DNA from: Tolypeutes matacus
Taxonomy: Eukaryota > Chordata > Mammalia > Cingulata > Chlamyphoridae
DNA: 64,000 nucleotides
Assembly (NCBI GenBank): GCA_026826555.1
Contig: JAKSZT010053764.1
Coordinates: forward strand, 32,754,426-32,818,425
Direction of reading: 5' to 3'
Below, one piece after another: positions 23,032 through 33,190 of the stretch; the first letter of the stretch is position 1, and each line of letters begins with the position of its first letter. Made by a program: the position numbers and the translations under genes. The notes under the pieces were generated by a model that was not told the DNA's origin, ran no database searches, and worked only from the letters and a program-made list of their open reading frames with translations.

Positions 23032-24568
23032 TTTTTTTTTTTTATTATTATTATTTTTTTTTATTATGGGTAAAAATCAAAATTCTCACAATAGATACAA
23101 ACATTTGCAAAATGATATATAAATATATATGCATATATGTGTATTTGCTTACAAAAATGTTGTTTATATATATATATACACATATATTTTAAGAAGTGCT
23201 TAGATTACCCAAAATATTACACGGAACCCACTGGGATTCCCATGTTGCCCACCTCCCACACCTCCCATCACATCCCACACAAACATCTCCCAGTGTGGCC
23301 CACCACCCTCAATGAACTTACACATCCTGGAGCCTTGCCACCAACCATAGACCACAGTTCACACTGTAGACCACACTTTCTCCCACTCAGTTCTGAGTGG
23401 TGTGTGCTGATTTAAAATGGCCTACATCCGTTGCCACAACAGTACTCAGGACAACCTCCAATTCCCAAAGAAGCCACTGTATTTCAACTGCTCGTCCCCT
23501 CCCTACCCCAAAAGTGTCAAGTGGCCACTGGCTCCACCTCATTGTTATAATTTCTTGCATTGCTAGAATCACCATATGTGAAAAAGAGAATACCATCAAG
23601 TCCACTCTAGTCCATAGTTCTTCCCCCAATCCTGAGGGGACTGGGATGGTGATGTCCACTCCAACTCCAAGTGAGAGAGGGCTTATATCCCATGGATATG
23701 GTGGGTGGGATGATCCTGCCTGCAGATGCAGGCCCTCTCCATTCCCTGGGATGGCCATTTCCCATCGTTGTCTCCTCACCAGGTGACTTGGATGAGTCCA
23801 TTGAGCTGTAGGGTAGGAGTTGCAGCTCCACCTAGATTTCATGCACACCTGGCACATAGGTAGGCGGGAGGCTCCAGTCTCTGGAAGTATACCTAAAAAC
23901 TCCAGCATCGCATATAGGTTTGAATAGGAGGGACTGGTGAACCATGTGCAGGGAGGACTTATTTGAGTCTAATTCTGTCACTCTCAGGAGCACAGATTCC
24001 AAAATAGAACCCACTGATAAGGCATCAGTCTCTGGGGCTATCCCCCCTTATATAAGACCAGGGTGTCTCTGGAGCTCTCAGGAACCCCACTGAGTGGGGT
24101 GATAGGCACTTAGATGTTCTATGAGCTCCTACTGAGGTGTGCGTAAGAGTTACCTCTGGGATGACCTCCCGACTCTCTTTGAAGTCTCTTAGCCACTTGA
24201 ACTCATTTGTCTTTACCGTTTCCCCCTTTTATTCAAGGTCTTTTTCCAGTTGTGTTGCCAGTTGGCACTTGGGAAAAGTTTTCAATTAGCAATAATCGTG
24301 CCTCGGATAAACCTCATTGGCTACGATATTGCCACTGCACAAAGCTGCCAGTTGGCACTTGGTATTAATCCTTCGTTGCCAGGGAGGCTCATTCCCGGGA
24401 GTCATGTCCCACGTTGGGGGGAAGGTAATGCAATCATATGCTGAGTTTGGCTTAGAGAGAGGCCACATTTGAGCGACAAGGAGGCTCTCAGGTGGCAACC
24501 CTTAGGCACCCCACTACTGCAGGCTGTCTCATTTGCAAGAGCAAAAACTCACAAGGGTAGTAATCAAT
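23032..24568 (-). mobile_element. L1-type 3' region, long copy (copy 3)
   Basis: The plus-strand T run at 23032-23043 marks the A-tail of a minus-strand retroelement. The next 280 bases match copies 1 and 2 closely: the ATAT block, a G-rich tract read as C-rich at 23248-23275, and 'tgaacttacacatcctgg'. This copy continues a further 1.2 kb, GC-richer, with no trace of ORF2. That part resembles a 3' sequence I associate with xenarthran L1s ('cctccctggcaacg', 'gggaggtcatccc', 'aactcttacgca' on minus). A 173-codon minus-strand frame (23387-23908) lies inside, but I recognise no domain and treat it as chance. A U4 fragment is inserted at 24270-24346. The far end abuts an A-run on the plus strand (24569-24590), and a clear TSD is not visible. 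Confidence 0.6.
24256..24362 (-). pseudogene. RNU4 (pseudogene): U4 snRNA 3'-truncated retropseudogene
   Basis: The minus strand from 24346 to 24270 reads as U4 snRNA positions 1 to about 77. It starts AGCTTTGTGCAGTGGCAAT, continues through the 5' stem-loop and the U4/U6 pairing region ('gccaatgaggtttatccgag'), and stops after GAAAACTTTTCCCAA. Real U4 is about 145 nt, so the central domain, Sm site and 3' stem-loop are absent. A 17-bp perfect direct repeat TGCCAGTTGGCACTTGG (24256-24272 and 24346-24362) flanks it, and there is no A-tail. This is the known class of 3'-truncated snRNA pseudogenes made by reverse transcription. It cannot make functional U4. It lies inside the L1-type element, so it is younger than that element. 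Confidence 0.9.
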
Positions 24569-24600
24569 AAAAAAAAAAAAAAAAAAAAAAACAAAAAACA
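24569..24600. repeat. A-rich tract
   Basis: A run of 22 A followed by 'caaaaaac' borders the right end of the L1-type region. It lies at the end opposite the element's own tail. Confidence 0.9.
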
Positions 24601-24960
24601 TCAGTGAGTCATCCTATTTTGAGGTAGGTATAAAGAATTTGGAGTCCTTGAATGCATGTTTACCTGCCTTTTAAAGTCATTTTAGCACATATATCTTTTA
24701 CTTTCATTTCACACTTTGTTGTCTCATTTTATTTTAGTTTTGTTCCTGGTGAACTTTATTTACTGGATTCTTTCTTTCTTAGGTTAGGTCTTCAAATAAT
24801 CAGAATGCCGTCATCTTTTATTAAAGAACTTAAGCAAATTGCATTGATTATGGATATCATCAAGGAATGTTATTTTATCAAGTCATTGATCAGTTTTTAC
24901 CTTCTCAATGACTTGCCTTTTAAAAATTGTTCATGCTACCTCCCCACATCCCGTCACGCT

Positions 24961-25075
24961 TAAAATCTCCTTCAGGGGAATAGATGTATCTCAGTGGTTG
25001 AGTGCCTGCTTTGTATGTATGAGGTCCTGGGTTCAATCCCCAGCAACTCCTAAAAAGAAAAAAAAATCTCCTTCA
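24961..25075 (+). mobile_element. Short tRNA-derived SINE with TSD
   Basis: A direct repeat AAAATCTCCTTCA (24962-24974 and 25063-25075) flanks an 88-bp insert. It consists almost only of a tRNA-like head ('gatgtatctcagtggttgag' with box A, GGTTCAATCCC as box B at 25029-25039) and a short A-rich tail. It resembles a single-head DAS-type SINE, possibly an older or shorter subfamily with a 'gggaatagatgtatctcag' start in place of 'ggagcggatgtggctcaag'. Confidence 0.85.
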
Positions 25076-26525
25076 TGCTGTGCTAATTTTTTTCCAGATA
25101 ACTCATCTCCCTCTAGAAGTACTATTAGGTACTTCTGGCTCCTTACTCCATGCCTCTTATAATTTATTTTATTCTTTTAATTCCTTCATTTGGTTGCATT
25201 GACACTAAGAGAATTGCTTTGCTTGATGTCCTAGCTTATTACTTTATCAAGGTCATAGTTTCATTTACTTCTTTGATGTCTATAAAATCAGTTCCTGTTT
25301 CATGAAAGCTATTCTGCTCACATTCCTCTGAAGATACTAATTTATACTTCTAAACTTTCCTTTGGATTACATTATTAAATCTATTTCCCTAAAGTTTTAG
25401 TCCTCTGGCTTGAATTTCCCCTTCATTACATTGGTTTTCCTAAAATGTTTGTGGTTATTGATCACCTGTTCATCTTTCCAGTTAATATTCTCAGTGTGTG
25501 TGCAGTAACGGTGATAGAAGGCACTTTCTCTTATTTTTACCACTAGGTCATGACCATTAAATTCAGACAGTCCTGGCTTTGAACCATGGCTCTGCTAATT
25601 AAAAAAAACAAAAACAAAAAACTCTGTAAATTAGTATAACTTTTTTGGGAAGGCAATTTGGAAGCAGAAAATAAACTTTTATGAGGTCTAAAATGGACCA
25701 TATGTAGCACAAAATTGATTCTCGTTATTCACAAATTTGAACCTATATTAATTTTCTGTTATATGAAACTGTGCAGCAGGAAATATCAATTACTAGAGAA
25801 ACTCAGAGGAGGATTTGCGGTATGGATATTGGAAAAATATTAAATTTGGTCAGAAGAAATAAAATGAATATGTAAAATAATTAACAAATGTGTACTAGAA
25901 AGCTGTATATCATAAGATGGAGACAAAACAGGAAGTGAGAACAGTTAGAATTGTGGACTATTTTGTTTCATTGAGAGCAGAAGTGAAATGACCCAAGAAC
26001 TTATTGGTAGTTTTGTCAAGTGAGGCTAAGGTTTTACTAAAGGTCACACCACACATACATAAGTCCACGCCTGGTAGCCCATGCAACAGGGCCATCTCTA
26101 CATGCTACTGGCATGTAATGAGAAAAACAATGAGTAGATTAAACAGTAAGTAGTTTGGAGGGGGGATTCCTTGGTAGAAAGATCTGGGGAGGAATTTGAG
26201 AGAGGTTTATACCCATAGGGAAGATAATGAGAGAAGAATTTAAGTTATATTTATAAGGATTAATTGGAGACTGCAGACTCTTGAAGCACTGGCTGTTCAG
26301 TGGTTGTATTTCAGTGTAGTATTATTTCTTCTACACATTGGCATCACTGCCTGGAAGAAATCTGGTCCTGAAAAATGAGTAGTGCTCACTCTTCTGCTTT
26401 GTTTATTTCATAGAGATATAAGGGGATCAAAGAAATTGATATATAAAATAAAGTATAAATTCTAAACTCAAAATTATACAAATTTAGGGTATTTTCAAAT
26501 TGTGATATTAAATATATTCCTTTGG
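25076..26525. other. 1.45 kb mostly unassigned
   Basis: There is a short reverse MIR block at 25555-25603 ('ttaaattcagacagtcctgg', 'ctttgaaccatggctctgc'). A possible scrap of L1 ORF2 tail follows at about 25625-25680 ('tagtataacttttttgggaaggc'). The rest is unrecognised. Confidence 0.4.
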
Positions 26526-27221
26526 TGTCTTAGTCTGTCAAAGGGGTGGTGATGCAAAGTACCAGAAATCTGCTGGCTTTTATAATGGGGATTTATTTGG
26601 GGTAAAAGCTTACAGTTCCAAGGTCACGAAAAGTCTAACTCAAGGCACCATACAAGGTGCTTTCTCACCAAAGCCAGCTGCCACATGGGGAAGGAAGCAA
26701 GATGGCAGAAGATCTCTGCCTGGTCTCTCCTTCCCTTCTGGGCTTCCTCTCTGTGGCTCACCTGCCCTTCTTTGTTCCCAATTTCAGCTGCAAGATGGCA
26801 TAAGGCTTGTCTTTTAGGGCTTCCTATATCAGTCTCGACTGGTTTGCCCTCTTATTTCAGATGTAAGCTATCAGGCAAATGGCTCATCTCTCCCCAGGGC
26901 ACCAGCCGTTTGAGCCTTCTTCTTTCTGTCACATGGCAGGATCAAAAATGACAGAGCTCTCTTTTTCTGTGTCTGTCTGAGTGAGTGTCCATAGAGTGGA
27001 TCTGAGTATCAGACCCAGCAAGGGGCGGGGACTCAACCTGAGTCATGCCCACTGACATAGTAGAATCAAAAGCCCTAAATCAATCTTAACAGATTATCTA
27101 ATCAATGGCCCCTCAGCTGAATGTAATGTAATCCAAGGATATCACATCCAGAGGGATAGACTAGCTTAAAAATATAACCTTTCTCTTTTTGGGATTCATA
27201 AAAGAAACTCAAACTGCCACA
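26526..27221 (-). mobile_element. MaLR-like LTR, xenarthran family A (copy 3)
   Basis: The minus-strand LTR runs from TGTGGCAGTTTGAGTTTC (right end) to CTGACAGACTAAGACA (left end). 5-bp flanks tttgg and cttgg match at 4 of 5. Family A signatures on plus are 'tcaaaggggtggtgatgcaaag', 'gctggcttttataatgggg' and 'tttatttggggtaaaagc'. At about 696 bp it is the longest copy here. No internal sequence adjoins it. Confidence 0.75.
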
Positions 27222-27840
27222 CTTGGCAACATAGCTACTCTAGCACCTAAGGATGTAAGTTCTTCTTAGCAAGAAAAGCATTTAGAAAGAAATCAATTTT
27301 TTCTCTTACAATGACATTCTCTGTTTAGTTTAGCCTGCCTTGTATTGCTGGAGCTAGGCTTTAAAATTGGCAATAGTCAAGGCAATAATGACAATTACAG
27401 AAACTGAGCAAAAAGAGAATCCTCCTCCAAGCTAGGTTAATGGGAGAAAGCTTAAACCTCTGACAGACAGAAGTGAAAATCCCTCTGACTGGGCCACCAT
27501 TACCCAAAGAAGGGCCTGCTGAAAATAAGAAATTTAGTTATCCTGCAGACAGGAAGAGAAAGAAAATTTCAAAGTAAACCTGGAAGAAATGATTTTTAAA
27601 GTAGTAGAATTGAAGCTTGACCCAGTAATAGATTTTGAAAGGGTATTTGGTTCTCTGTGGTAAGTTAGGCTGTCCAACAGACAAGGCTCCAGACCCAAAT
27701 ACACCCAAGCTGGAGGCACCTTAATAGTGATATTGATTGACTATAAATAAAGACGAAAGTAGCCAGGATAGCAGAGTAAAGTGTAGTTTGGGGAAAAAGG
27801 TTATTATCCTCCTTTGGGATGACTAATTTCCACAGCCATA
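27222..27840. other. Unassigned 0.6 kb
   Basis: Moderately purine-rich sequence with no recognised repeat. I could not tie it to the adjacent LTR as an internal region. Confidence 0.4.
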
Positions 27841-27844
27841 AAAA

Positions 27845-27950
27845 TTCATTCTATAACAAATATTTTTTTGAGATCCTACAATGTGCCAGGTGCTGGATAA
27901 AAGGCACATTTCTAACCCTCAAGGTATTCACAGTCTAGTTTATGTGTTTT
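27845..27950 (-). repeat. L2 LINE 3' end
   Basis: 'attcattctataacaaatattt', 'gagatcctacaatgtgccagg', 'gtgctggataaaagg' and 'ttcacagtctagtttatg' are the reverse complement of the conserved L2 3' end. Confidence 0.75.
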
Positions 27951-28820
27951 AGGGAAGTGGGTGGAAGGAGGGAAGACTCTATGGCCTACACAAAAATCAA
28001 ATCTGCCACTTTGGCATTATCAGCAATGTACACTCTACTGAATTGCTCTGAAAAAAAAGAACAATACCTCACAGAATGACTCTCATTTCTCTGTTACAAA
28101 ATAGCTGCGTATCTTGGAGGAGCCCCTTCACTTTTCTGGGCTGTAACTTCTTTGGCCAAAGATGGGGCAGGGCATGGGGGGTTGGGGAGTGGAGGAGAGG
28201 AGGAATCTGTAGATGAACTTTACTTCTAAATCCTCTTCCAATTCTAAAATTCAAATTTGGTTGGATATTGATACACCATGCAATATTAGATTGTGATCTC
28301 TAATGATCCCTGTGAACTCTCATTCTTTTCAAGAATAATTTTGTACAAGACCTGTCAGAGAAAGGTAAGGGTTATTGCCCCAGGGCAGCTTTTCTTAATA
28401 TCAGCAGAGTTACTTCGGGTTTCAGGTTTCCTGTCTCTGACACAGGCAAAGTCTTCATAAACATCTAGGAGAGTAGCCTAGCACCAGACAGGAAGAAAAT
28501 GTAGACCTGAGTGAAACCTCTTTCCCTTGCTCGCCATAGATGTATACTTTCCAAAGAATAGGATTCAATTGGTTGTTCTGGAATCATTCAATGTTCAGTA
28601 ACTCTACAGAATAGAGCACTTACTGGTGGCGAGTTTTCTCTCCATCTGTATATATGGTTGCCTTCTAGCCTCGCAGTGTCTTCTGTCCAACTGGCTGTGC
28701 TAGTTTCTCCCAAGCAGCATAATGTGTGAACTTCAGCAATGAAAGTAGGAAAAAAACCCACCATTCTGGTACCATCTTCTTAAAAAGGCAACCACATACA
28801 TGGCAGAACCTTAGGACTTC
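27951..28820. other. Unassigned 0.87 kb
   Basis: A G-rich stretch lies at 28163-28200 (gggcatggggggttggggag). No other feature is seen. Confidence 0.4.
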
Positions 28821-28824
28821 CCTG

Positions 28825-28965
28825 TCGCTCATCAATTCAAAAATGTTTAAGAACCTAATGTAAGGAGTGCTCCAGAGCTGAAGTGATGGCAGTAAAAAGA
28901 CAACCTGATCTTGCATTCTAATGGGTAGGAGAAGCAGTACACACTCAAACAAATAAAAAGAAAAA
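28825..28965 (-). repeat. L2 LINE 3' end
   Basis: 'aatgtttaagaacctaatgtaagg', 'gctccagagctgaagtgatgg' and 'cttgcattctaatgggtagg' fit the reverse-complemented L2 tail with several changes. Confidence 0.6.
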
Positions 28966-29685
28966 TATGACTACAGACAGTGGCAAGTGCTTTTTCAAAT
29001 CCCAGCTCCGCACTTCAATCCGGTAACTGCTATGGCAACTGCTTCTAGGCAAGCTTCGGCCAGATTCATTCGAGTAGAGCTTGCTGACGGCTCACCTTGG
29101 CCCTGCACTGTGAACCTCTCAATGCCTGCCCTAGGGCTTCTCTGACACCACAGCTAGGCACTCATTCACGGAACCCTTGAGCAAGGGTGATGGAAGCCTG
29201 TGGATAAATATGCTCCCTATTTCATCTCCATAGTGGAAAGTTCTGAGATGCATTTCATTGGCTACCTCAGAAGGTTCCACTAAATTGAAAACATATTGTT
29301 GTATTTGCTTTCCTTCTCTCCTTCACTCTTTTGTCCCTCACAACTGCTTCTTGGGATTATTCCAAGACAAGCTGCATCCATGTAAGCTTGTGTCTCAGGC
29401 TGTGCTTTATGGAGAGCCCAGGTTAGTATGCCATACAACATAATTGTGCTTCTGCAGCTTCCTCTACTGACGTACTCCTTATAACAGAGCAGAATGTACC
29501 CAGGTCGCTGACGAGGGGCTGGAGGAAGAGATTTCCAGGATCAGGTTGCAAGCATGAAATTTCCTTGAAGCTAAGTGGTTTATATTAAACATTCATATAA
29601 ACTTTGAGTTCTTCATCACATTATTTCTATGTGTGTTTTAAATAAAAAATATTAGCTTCGTAACACCTCCATCATGATTAAGGTC
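28966..29685. other. Unassigned, locally GC-richer
   Basis: 28990-29200 is richer in GC than its surroundings and unlike any repeat I know. Part of 29250-29440 ('aagcttgtgtctcaggctgtgc', 'ggagagcccaggttag') resembles the 3' end of an old LTR or LINE, which I cannot name. Confidence 0.35.
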
Positions 29686-29689
29686 CAAC

Positions 29690-30515
29690 AATAGCCTCCT
29701 GGCTGGCCTCAGGGTTTCCAGAATTACCACCATCCAAACCATGCTTCATGACATTCTAAAATGTAAATTTTTCAATCCATTTCTTTACTTAAAACTCTTG
29801 GGAGCGGATGTGGCTCAAGTGGTTGAGTGCCTGCTTCCCACATAGGAGGTCCTGGGTTTAGCTCCCGTGCTTCCTAAAAGCAAAACAAAACAAAAACAAA
29901 CAAACAAAACAAACAACAAGCAAACAAATGAAAAAACCAACTCAGGGGACCATGTGGCTCAGTGGTTGAGCACCAGCTTCCCACAAATGAGGTCTGGGGT
30001 TCAACCCCCAGCCCCGGTACCTCAAACAAACAAACAAACAAACAAAACTCTTAGAAGGGCTGACTACAGCTCTTCTGATGATTGTTCAAACTCCTTAACA
30101 TGAATTACAAGACCTTTCATAATTTGGTCCATGCTCACCTCCCCACCCATTTGCCATCCTCTTCTTGACATTTATCATCTAGCCATAATTGATTATAGTT
30201 CCTGAAACTCTTCCTGCTGCCCTGCCTTCACACTTTCACTCATTCTGTTAAATCAGTCTGTAATCCTCATCCCACTACTCTTCAAACTACACTTATACCT
30301 TCAGAGGTCAGCTTTCTCTTAGAAAAATTATTTCCCATCTTCGTCTGGGTCAGATGCCTGTGAATATACTCCTGTTACATCCTAATCTTCCCCTATCATA
30401 ACGCACCTTTCACTCTTTGTCCTTGCCTGTTTACTTGTCGGGATAGCCCACGGCACAGAAGCAACAGGTCACTCATTAGTCCCTGTTGAATTCCTAGTGC
30501 CTTGCACAGTCCCGG
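29690..30515 (+). repeat. L2 LINE fragment, interrupted by SINEs
   Basis: 'tagcctcctggctggcctcag', 'ttctttacttaaaactctt', 'ttcaaactccttaacatgaa', 'cctttcataatttggtcc', 'gttcctgaaactcttcctgctgc' and 'ttcctagtgccttgcacagtcc' follow the order of L2's 3' part over about 580 bases once the SINEs at 29800-30043 are removed. It is one of the longer L2 pieces here. Confidence 0.75.
29791..30052 (+). mobile_element. Two DAS-type SINE units in tandem within one TSD
   Basis: A single direct repeat AAAACTCTT (29791-29799 and 30044-30052) brackets two tRNA-like heads. The first starts GGGAGCGGATGTGGCTCAAG with box B near 29855-29865. The second starts GGGGACCATGTGGCTCAG with box B GGTTCAACCCC at 29999-30009. 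Each is followed by a (CAAA)n-type tail. Either this is a dimeric SINE that moved as one unit, or a second SINE inserted in the tail of the first. Confidence 0.85.
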
Positions 30516-30582
30516 AAACAACAGTAAAGACTGTAAAGTGAGGCTGATTACAGCCACTGAATTCAATATTGTTCCTAACACC

Positions 30583-30944
30583 CGCTAGATCAGGGGTTCT
30601 TAGCCTTTTTGTTCCACAGACCCCTTTGCCAGTCAGGTGAAAACCATGGGCCCCTCTCAGAATGTAGCGGCAGATAGTTTCATGACATTCAACTAGTGCT
30701 GGGTCTAACAACTACCATAATTTTGAAGTATGGATGAGTGTAAGAGATTTTTCGAGATATGCAACAGCTGTAATGTGATATGAAATGAATACTACTGTAA
30801 TTTATTGCATACATTCATAAGTGAAGGAAATGCTGGATTTTATTTAGAGGCCAGAGAAAATAAAGGTAATAAGTTGATTTTTTTCAAGTCAAGCTCATGG
30901 ACCCCCTGAAATTTGTCCCCTGGTTAAGAATCCCTGTGCTAGAT
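30583..30944 (-). mobile_element. Complete hAT-type MITE with TIRs and 8-bp TSD
   Basis: The element spans 30591-30936 (346 bp), beginning CAGGGGTTCTTAGCC and ending GGTTAAGAATCCCTG, a good terminal inverted repeat. 8-bp flanks cgctagat and tgctagat match at 7 of 8, the hAT signature. Inner text ('taacaactaccataattttgaag', 'caacagctgtaatgtgatatgaa', 'catgg accccctgaaattt') is that of a common mammalian hAT MITE whose name I cannot give with certainty. There is no transposase. The strand is arbitrary. Confidence 0.85.
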
Positions 30945-30954
30945 GTATGACTGC

Positions 30955-31128
30955 GAGCAACTTTTTAAGTTCCTTTTTTGTTTCAGTTTCTTTATCTGCC
31001 AGTTGTGGAAACTACTCTTACAATAGGATGATTAAGAGTAAACGAGATAATTCATGCAATTCAATGAGCACAATGGCTGACTCAGAGTAAGCACTTAATA
31101 AATATTAACCATTATTATTCTAATAATG
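30955..31128 (-). repeat. MIR SINE
   Basis: 'gtttcagtttctttatctgcc', 'gattaagagtaaacgagataattcatgc' and 'agtaagcacttaataaatattaacc' are reverse-complemented MIR blocks in the right order. Confidence 0.8.
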
Positions 31129-31408
31129 ATTATTAGATGTATAAGTCTGAAATGACTGAATATAAAAGAAAAGAAAAATATTTCATAACTTTTTCTCATT
31201 TTTTCACTGAGCAAGGTAGTTTTTTTATTGTCTATCAATTTCCTAAAAAACAAAGCTGAACTGAAGAAGCTAATGATACATGTAAGACTGCGCATCCAGG
31301 AAACTTTTATCACTTCTTCAGTGTCACAAATGTATGGAAATATGTGGCTATAACTGGCATTGGTTTCTCAGTGTTTTATAACTAAGTAGTTAAGATAACA
31401 AAGGAGAG
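31129..31408. other. Unassigned AT-rich spacer
   Basis: Nothing recognised. Confidence 0.4.
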
Positions 31409-31892
31409 TGTGGTGAGCTGAACAATCCCCCCCTTCCCCCCCCCAAATAGCCACATCCTGATCCCAGACACCTGTGAATATGCTACTTTACATAGTAAAA
31501 GAGACTGCGTAGTTGTGACTGAATGAGGGATTCCGAGATGGAGAGATTATCCTGGATCATCCAGATTGCTCCATAAAATCGCAGAGATCCTCCTCAGAAG
31601 GGGGCAGGAGGATCAGAGTCAGAATGAAAAAGTGATAATGGAAATAGAGGGAGGACAGGCTGTGTGATGTGGGGTCACGAGTCAAAGAATGAGGATGACC
31701 TCTAGAAATGGGAAGAGTTAAGGAAAACAATCTCCCCTGGAGCCTCCAGAAAGAAGCAGTCTTGCCAATGACAGCTTGATTTTAATCCTGACTCATTTAG
31801 GGCTTCTGCCCTCTAGAAATTTAAAAGAATAAATTTGTATAGTTTTAAGTGATTAAATTTATGGCATTTTGTTACAGCAGCAACAGGAAACA
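31409..31892 (+). mobile_element. MLT1 (C/D-like) MaLR LTR
   Basis: 'ccacatcctgatcccagacacctgtgaatatg', 'ggattatcc'-type block near 31548, 'ggatgacctctagaaatggg', 'ctcccctggagcctccagaa' and 'ttgttacagcagcaacaggaaa' fit MLT1 from end to end. AATAAA near 31831 is the expected polyadenylation signal. A C-run in 'cccccccttcccccccccc' (31426-31445) follows the start. No internal region is seen. Confidence 0.85.
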
Positions 31893-32149
31893 AATATATA
31901 TTTGAGATACATAGAATATTGGCTATCAAGTGGTTTAACACAATATTTTTGGATTTTTGATGATAGAGAGAGTAACAAGGATACATTTAAGCCTAAAGGA
32001 CAAAAATCTTATAATGTAAAGAAGATGGAAGACACCCTGAGATCTAGTTCAATCTTTTGTTGGCCATTTAAATCAGTGGGAAATGCTAACTTTTTCTTAT
32101 TCCAAACTACAATGAGCACTCATGTATATTTGGATCTGTAACCATGCTG

Positions 32150-32628
32150 TTTTAAATATTGTGGCTCTATGATATATTTTAATATATAGTCTTAACTCAT
32201 TGATTTTCTTTTCAAATGTTCCTGGCTATTAATGTACATTTATGCTTCCAGGTGAATTTGGAGATATTCTTGTCAACTTAAAAAATAGTGTTTTAATTTT
32301 GGGGGGGGTTTAGTTGACTTTAGAGGATTTTTAGGCAGTATCAGCATCTTAATTTTATTGAGTCTTCCTATTCCTGAATAATGTATGTTTATACATATAT
32401 ACAAATAGAATGTGATCTTTTCTTCAAAATGGATCTGCATATTTAACATTTGGTTTATTTCTGGGTATTTTGTTGTTTCTCATGAAAGGAAGCTTTTCTT
32501 CCAGGGTCACATTGCCTTTTCTTGGCTCTACCAGCTTCTTTTTCATTTAATTTTGCTGGTAAAAGAGCTCATGTTTAAGCTCTTCCTTTTCCTCTTTGAT
32601 CTCTAGTCTTGCCGAGCTCATGTCCTTT
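32150..32628 (-). mobile_element. Degenerate L1 ORF2 fragment
   Basis: 'gaatttggagatattcttgtcaac', 'atcagcatcttaattttattgagtcttcc' and 'tggtttatttctgggtattttgttg' are the reverse complement of a well-known L1 ORF2 block. No frame survives. Confidence 0.65.
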
Positions 32629-32631
32629 TTC

Positions 32632-33190
32632 TTTAAACACATCAATTTTATTGATACATATTGATAAAGCATAAATCCATCCAAAATGTACAATCAGTGG
32701 TATTTGGTATAGTCACACTGTTATGCATTCATCACTTCAATCATTTTTAGAGCATTTTCATTATTCCAGCAATAGTAATAATAATAAAAAACAAAAACCA
32801 ACCAATCAAACAAACAAAACTCATCACCTCTCAGTCTCTCTCTGCTTCCCCTGCCACACATAGCTGCTTTTCTGTTTCCTTCTCTCTGGTTTATTTGTAT
32901 TTATATTTTGTAAAAACATTTTTATATATGCAATATCACCCATATTCATGTTTTACATGAGATTTCACTGTTAAACAGTCCCATATTACATTTTTTATCT
33001 TTCCTTTTAGTAATATACATGTCCTTAGACTTTCCCTTTCAACCACTGTCACACCCTTATAATAGCTCTGCTAGTCACAAACCCCATGATGTGCTCTCAA
33101 CATTTCCATTCATTTCCAAATATTTACAAACAACCTTTTAACCAATTCTGCACAGTGTAACCCTCAGCTTTCCATTCTCTACCCTCATTG
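32632..33190 (-). mobile_element. L1 3'UTR fragment (xenarthran type)
   Basis: On the minus strand the 3' end reads '...tatcaatatgtatcaataaaattgatg', equivalent to the L1 tail 'atctcaataaaattg'. Further in, 'ccactgattgtacattttggatgg' (minus) corresponds to the L1 3'UTR block 'ccattgaattgtacacttt'. The same blocks occur at 58890-59480. An internal A/CAA-rich patch (32780-32820) breaks it. The far end is vague. Confidence 0.55.

Noticed and set aside
23387..23908. 173-codon minus-strand open frame, the longest in the window
   Set aside because: It lies wholly within the L1-type 3' region. I see no domain, signal peptide or transmembrane segment. The GC-rich composition explains the lack of stops.
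24256..24362. Functional U4 snRNA gene
   Set aside because: The Sm site, central domain and 3' stem-loop are absent, and no snRNA promoter (PSE/DSE) is evident. TSDs mark it as a retropseudogene.
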